Source of the DNA: Xylanimonas oleitrophica
GTDB taxonomy: Bacteria > Actinomycetota > Actinomycetes > Actinomycetales > Cellulomonadaceae
Reading direction: 5' to 3'
DNA: 53,041 nucleotides
Assembly: GCF_003244315.1 (NCBI RefSeq)
Contig: NZ_QKWH01000017.1
Coordinates: 1-53,041, forward strand
Position 1 is the stretch's first letter, and each line of letters starts with the position of its first letter. The notes below the pieces were generated by a model. That model did not search any database, was not told the DNA's origin, and was given only the letters and a program-made list of their open reading frames with translations. A program made the position numbers and the translations under genes. Below are positions 49,305 to 53,041 of this stretch, piece by piece.

Positions 49305-51014
49305 TCACAGGAGCCGGCGTGACTCGGGCCGGCTGATGCGCAGCCACCGGTACCCGTAGGAGTCGAGGGTGACCTCGACCTTGCCGTCCTTGCCGATCAC
49401 CTGCTCGCCGTTCTGCAGGAGGTCGACGAGGCGGGTGTCGGCGGGGATGTCGTCGAGCTCCAGGGTGACGGTGGTCGCTTCGGGGCCGATGTTGTGCAGG
49501 GTCACCATCGAGGCGTCCTGCCAGGTGGAGCGCATCGCGAGCACGGAGGGCTCGGGCTGCTCGAGGATCTCGACCTCGCCCCACCCGAGCTCGGGGCACT
49601 CGCGGTAGCGCCGGATGAGCATCTGCATGAACGTGTACATGGAGTCGGGGTCGCGGCGCTGGTCGGCGACGTTGACGTGCTCGGGCGCGTACCCGCCGTC
49701 GGGCGGCGGGGCGACGAGGCGCCGGGGCTGCGCGCGGGAGAACCCGGCGTTGCGCTCGGCGGTCCACTGCATGGGGGTGCGGACGGAGAGGCGGCCGGGC
49801 ACGTCGAGGTTCTCGCCCATGCCGATCTCCTCGCCGTAGAACAGCACCGGGGTGCCGGGCAGGGCGAACAGCAGGGAGTAGGCGTTGCGCAGGCGCCGGG
49901 GGTCGCCGTCGAGCATCGGGGGGAGCCGGCGGCGCAGGCCGCGGTCGAAGATCTGCATGTGCGGCTCGGGGCCGAACGCCGCGAAGATCTCCTGCCGCTC
50001 CTCGTCGGTGAGCCGGTCGAGGGTGAGCTCGTCGTGGCTGCGCAGGAACGTGGCCCACTGGGTGTCGCGGGGGATGGCGGGCCGGGCGCGCAGGGTGTCG
50101 ACGAGGGGGGCGACGTCCTGCCGGGCGAGCGACAGGAAGAGGTACTGCATGGCGTTGAAGTCGAGCTGGAGCGTGAGCTCCTGGCCGACGGGGCCTTGCA
50201 CGTCGTCCTCGTCGCCGGTGCGAGTCTCGACGCCGAAGTAGCGGCGCTGCTCCTCGTAGGGCACGTTGACCTCGCCCATGAGGATGGCGTCGCCGCGCCG
50301 CCGGCCGAGGAACCCGCGCAGCTCGCGGAGCAGGTCGTGCGGGTCGTCCAGGCCGTCGGCGTGGTCGTCGGCGGTGCCGGAGACGAAGTAGGGCACGGCG
50401 TCGACGCGGAAGCCGGAGAGCCCGAGCTGCATCCAGTAGCCGATCGACTTGGCGATGGCGTCGCGCACCTGCGGGTTGGCGGTGTTGAGGTCGGGCTGGT
50501 GCCGGTAGAACCGGTGCCGGTACCACTCGCCGGCCTGCTCGTCGTAGGTCCAGATGCCTTGTTCCTCGTCGGGGAACATGACCTCGTCGTGGGTGGGCGG
50601 CGGCTCGTCGGCGCGCCACACGTAGAAGTCGCGGTAGGGGCTGTCCTTGCTGCGCCGGGCGGCCTTGAACCAGGGGTGCTGGTCGGAGGTGTGGTTGACG
50701 ACGAGGTCGGCGATGACGCGGATGCCGCGGTCGCGGGCGGTGCGGATGAGCTCGACGAAGTCGCTGACGTCGCCGAGCCGGGGGTCGACGCCGAGGAAGT
50801 CCTTGATGTCGTACCCGTCGTCGAGGTCGGCGGTGGGGTAGAAGGGCATGAGCCACAGGCAGGTGACGCCGAGGTCGGCGAGGTGGTCGATGCGTTGGAC
50901 GAGGCCGCCGAAGTCTCCGATGCCGTCGTCGTCCCAGTCCATGAAGGTCTCGACGTCGAGGCAGTAGATGACGGCGTTCTTCCACCACAGGTCGCCGGTG
51001 TCTCGGATCCGCAT
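49305..51014 (-). CDS. treS: GH13 alpha-glucan enzyme, trehalose-synthase-like
   Basis: 569-aa glycoside hydrolase family 13 enzyme. WWKNAVIYCLDVETFMDWD starts the barrel. The catalytic triad is D in GFRVDAVPYF near residue 200, E in LMGEVNVPYEE near residue 245 and D in LRSHDELTLDR near residue 327. ADLVVNHTSDQHPWF near residue 100 is conserved region I, and a beta-sandwich domain ends the protein (TLELDDIPADTRL). It resembles maltose alpha-D-glucosyltransferase (maltose to trehalose), but the maltokinase fusion or neighbour and treZ/treY are missing, so an alpha-glucosidase or amylase role cannot be excluded. The symbol is a best guess. Confidence 0.8.
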   Translation of the reverse strand: MRIRDTGDLWWKNAVIYCLDVETFMDWDDDGIGDFGGLVQRIDHLADLGVTCLWLMPFYPTADLDDGYDIKDFLGVDPRLGDVSDFVELIRTARDRGIRVIADLVVNHTSDQHPWFKAARRSKDSPYRDFYVWRADEPPPTHDEVMFPDEEQGIWTYDEQAGEWYRHRFYRHQPDLNTANPQVRDAIAKSIGYWMQLGLSGFRVDAVPYFVSGTADDHADGLDDPHDLLRELRGFLGRRRGDAILMGEVNVPYEEQRRYFGVETRTGDEDDVQGPVGQELTLQLDFNAMQYLFLSLARQDVAPLVDTLRARPAIPRDTQWATFLRSHDELTLDRLTDEERQEIFAAFGPEPHMQIFDRGLRRRLPPMLDGDPRRLRNAYSLLFALPGTPVLFYGEEIGMGENLDVPGRLSVRTPMQWTAERNAGFSRAQPRRLVAPPPDGGYAPEHVNVADQRRDPDSMYTFMQMLIRRYRECPELGWGEVEILEQPEPSVLAMRSTWQDASMVTLHNIGPEATTVTLELDDIPADTRLVDLLQNGEQVIGKDGKVEVTLDSYGYRWLRISRPESRRLL

Positions 51015-51165
51015 GCTTCTTGCCTACCCGTTGTGGGGCTCGCTCGCAGTCGGGGCTGGGCGGTGGTGTGCGCGGTGGTGGGCGCTCCCGACGGCGTTCG
51101 CCGCCCGCGGCGCCGGCTGCCGCCAGGGCTGCCGGGACCCGCCCTGGTAGTCTGCGCGACGCCGT

Positions 51166-51253
51166 GGAGGGCTGACAGAGCGGCCGAATGTGACGGTCTT
51201 GAAAACCGTTGTGCGGCAACCCCGCACCGCGGGTTCGAATCCCGCGCCCTCCG
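51166..51253 (+). tRNA. tRNA-Ser (anticodon UGA)
   Basis: An 88-nt cloverleaf: acceptor GGAGGGC (51166-51172) pairs with GCCCTCC (51246-51252); anticodon stem ACGGT/ACCGT with loop CTTGAAA places TGA at 51200-51202. A long variable arm (TGCGG/CCGCA region) and the T-loop GGTTCGAATCC are present, as expected for a class II serine tRNA. CCA is not encoded. Reads UCA and UCG/UCU partly. Confidence 0.97.
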
Positions 51254-51367
51254 CCTCGGGCGTCCGTCCGCCGCCGGTCCGACGGCGGACGGACGCGTGC
51301 CGTACGTCGCACCGCTCGGGTGCGTGCCGGGGTCGACCGTCCGCCGTGAACCCGGGATCATGACCGG

Positions 51368-52657
51368 GTGACCACCCAGGATCCCGGTGCGGGAGCGGCA
51401 GGCGAGGCAGACCTCGAGCCTGTGGAGCTGATCCGGCAGTCAGGCACGGTGCACCGTGCGGGCCGGCTGGCCCTCTCGGCAGGGCACGGCAGCTACCGGG
51501 TCAAGTCGCACATGGAGCGAGTGGGGCGTGCGCTGGGCCTGGACGAGGTCAAGGCGCACGTGGCGCTCACGGAGATCACGACGACGTCGGTGCGCGGGCC
51601 GATCTTCCGCACGGAGGTGTCGGAGGTCCGCACGGTGGGCATCAACGCAGACAGGCTCGCGGAGCTGGAGCGGTACATCGGTGATCTCCCGCCGCGGGCG
51701 CGTCTGGACGAGGTGTCCTCGGGGCTGGACCGGATCGCCGCGAAGCCGCCCCTCTACCCGGCGTGGGCGAACGCGTTGTCGGCCGGGGTGGCGTGTGCCG
51801 CGTTCGCGTTCTTGAACCACGGCGGCGCGGTGGAGTGCGCCGCGGTGCTGGTCGCCGCGTCGCTGGGCCAGCTGCTGCGGCGTTCGCTGATCCACCGTGG
51901 GGTGAACCAGTTCGGGGTCACGATGCTGGCGGCGGCGGTGGCGAGCCTGGCGTACCTGGGCCTGGTGCTGCTGGTGGGGGACCTGCTGGACCTGCCGGGA
52001 CAGCACGTGGCTGGCTACGTGTCGGCGGTCTTGTTCCTGGTGCCGGGCTTCCCGCTGGTCACGGGGGCGCTCGATCTGGCACGCCTGGACTTCTCGGCGG
52101 GCATCTCCCGGATCACCTATGCGGTGATGATCCTCTTCTCGGCGGCACTCTCCCTGTGGGCGGTGTCGGCGGTGGTGGGGCTGCAGCCGGAGGCGCTCGA
52201 GCCCGCCGCGCTCGACCCGGTGACGACGTGGTCGCTGCTCACCCTCGCCAGCTTCTTCGGCGTGCTGGGGTTCGCCCTGATGTTCAACAGCCCTTGGTAC
52301 ATGGCGCTCGGCGCCGCGAGCATCGGCATGGTGGCCAACGTGCTGCGCCTGGTGATGGTCGACGTGTGGGCGGTGGCACCGCAGGCGGCTGCCGCGGGGG
52401 CCGCTCTGGTGGTGGGGCTCCTGGCGCGTGCGTTCGCGGGCCGGCTGCGGGTCCCGCGCCTGACGATCTCGGTCCCCGCCGTCGTGATCATGGTGCCGGG
52501 CGTGACGGCCTACCGGGCGGTGTACGAGTTCAACGCGGGGAGCACGGCCGAGGCGCTGGGGTACGCCGTGGACGCCGGCCTGGTGGTCGTGGCGCTGGCG
52601 ATCGGGCTGGCTGTCTCGCGCATGCTCACGGACCGCAGCTGGGGCCTCGAGCGCTGA
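51368..52657 (+). CDS. Threonine/serine exporter family protein (ThrE-like)
   Basis: 429-aa membrane protein. Residues 20-125 form a soluble DUF1212-type N-terminal part (GRLALSAGHGSYRVKSHMER, then LTEITTTSVRGPIFRTE). From about 130 there are about ten hydrophobic segments, with RRSLIHRGVNQFGVTMLAA and LFLVPGFPLVTGALDLARLD in the first half and SVPAVVIMVPGVTAYRAVYE in the DUF3815 second half. This is the full-length fused form seen in Corynebacterium ThrE, which exports L-threonine and L-serine by proton motive force. GTG start at 51368. It lies between tRNA-Ser and an rRNA promoter region. Confidence 0.9.
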   Translation: MTTQDPGAGAAGEADLEPVELIRQSGTVHRAGRLALSAGHGSYRVKSHMERVGRALGLDEVKAHVALTEITTTSVRGPIFRTEVSEVRTVGINADRLAELERYIGDLPPRARLDEVSSGLDRIAAKPPLYPAWANALSAGVACAAFAFLNHGGAVECAAVLVAASLGQLLRRSLIHRGVNQFGVTMLAAAVASLAYLGLVLLVGDLLDLPGQHVAGYVSAVLFLVPGFPLVTGALDLARLDFSAGISRITYAVMILFSAALSLWAVSAVVGLQPEALEPAALDPVTTWSLLTLASFFGVLGFALMFNSPWYMALGAASIGMVANVLRLVMVDVWAVAPQAAAAGAALVVGLLARAFAGRLRVPRLTISVPAVVIMVPGVTAYRAVYEFNAGSTAEALGYAVDAGLVVVALAIGLAVSRMLTDRSWGLER

Positions 52658-52692
52658 GCGACGGGGTGTGACGCAGGTCGCCGCGCAGCGCT

Positions 52693-52722
52693 TTGACGCA
52701 GGGGGAAACCTCTGAGTAATGT
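52693..52722 (+). promoter_or_regulatory. rRNA operon promoter P1
   Basis: TTGACG (52693-52698), 18 bp, TAATGT (52717-52722): a strong sigma-A-type promoter in the 384-bp region after the exporter gene. Confidence 0.65.
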
Positions 52723-52893
52723 TCTCGACGTTCGCCCGGCAGGGAGGAACGGACACCGAGGAGACACCCGAGAGGGTGGGTACCGGTGGCCGGTCCCGAG
52801 GGCGAGATCCCGACTCCTTCATCTCGAGGGCGCAGTGCGCTCTCGGTCGGGACCGGTACGCCCGGATCAACTTCTCAGCCTCACGGCAGGGAG

Positions 52894-52922
52894 TTGACAG
52901 GGAAAAACGAACCGGGTAAGGT
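52894..52922 (+). promoter_or_regulatory. rRNA operon promoter P2
   Basis: Consensus TTGACA (52894-52899), 17 bp, TAAGGT (52917-52922). The best promoter in the window together with the PIN/cas one. Confidence 0.8.
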
Positions 52923-53041
52923 TGAAGGGTTGCCCCGGACGGGAAACGAGCGGAAGCTTGGGACCGGATGGTGTGCGTCGGTTGTTTGAGAACTCAACAG
53001 TGTGCTTGATAGTCAATGCCAAATTTTATCCCTCGTCGGGT
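52923..53041 (+). promoter_or_regulatory. 16S rRNA leader (cut by window edge)
   Basis: GTTTGAGAACTCAACAGTG (52981-52999) is the leader element found just upstream of 16S genes in many actinobacteria, thought to act in antitermination and processing. AT-rich AATGCCAAATTTTA follows. The region 52658-53041 holds no protein gene; 16S rRNA should begin a short way beyond the right edge. Confidence 0.8.

Overview
The window is about 53 kb of very GC-rich DNA from an actinobacterium. GTG starts, -10 hexamers placed 6-8 nt before the start codon (leaderless genes), LPxTG-anchored surface proteins, a conservon (cvnABCD) and a bacterial proteasome activator (Bpa) fit a facultatively anaerobic member of the Micrococcales, probably near the Cellulomonadaceae/Promicromonosporaceae. 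The placement is inference; no rRNA gene lies inside the window, although the leader of an rRNA operon does, at the right edge.

Layout. 1-4.4 kb: tail of a surface protein, an APC amino-acid permease, and anaerobic ribonucleotide reductase nrdDG behind a tandem NrdR operator. 4.4-10.9 kb: type II NADH dehydrogenase, a GNAT, a histidine phosphatase, a 47-aa protein, an AlkA-like glycosylase, RNase HI and a ferritin-like/VIT metal transporter. 11.1-14.2 kb: two large repetitive secreted proteins, the second wall-anchored. 14.5-17.4 kb: gluconate locus (gntP, gntK, divergent gntR). 17.4-22.5 kb: two MFS transporters flanking a flavin reductase and a pyruvate oxidase. 22.6-26.1 kb: two paralogous small GNATs coupled to an E. 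coli-type fumarate reductase frdAB without frdCD. 26.2-27.9 kb: phosphoglucomutase.

28.0-41.4 kb: a complete type I-E CRISPR-Cas locus (cas3, cas8e, cse2, cas7e, cas5e, cas6e, cas1, cas2) followed by an array of 51 repeats and 50 spacers. Just upstream are a ribbon-helix-helix antitoxin gene and a PIN-domain toxin gene; the toxin gene lies 31 bp before cas3 with no terminator between them.

Main discovery. The 190-bp gap between antitoxin and toxin holds, on the minus strand, a one-spacer mini-CRISPR (28250-28339). Two degenerate repeats flank a 34-nt pseudo-spacer. The upstream repeat keeps the crRNA 5' handle and the downstream repeat keeps its hairpin through compensatory changes. The first 14 nt of the pseudo-spacer match the -10 region of the PIN/cas promoter at 12 positions; the two mismatches fall at positions 6 and 12, which Cascade flips out, and the site has an AAC PAM. 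The array itself suggests that AAC and AAG are the normal PAMs. This is the architecture of CreA/CreR-type guides: Cascade would silence a promoter that drives both a protein toxin and the whole cas operon. If true, loss of Cascade would release the PIN toxin, giving an addiction module that guards CRISPR-Cas, built on a VapBC-like protein pair.

41.4-53 kb: a VOC protein, Bpa, a quinone oxidoreductase, the conservon, a trehalose-synthase-like GH13 enzyme, tRNA-Ser(UGA), a threonine/serine exporter, and two strong promoters plus leader of an rRNA operon whose 16S gene must start beyond the right edge.
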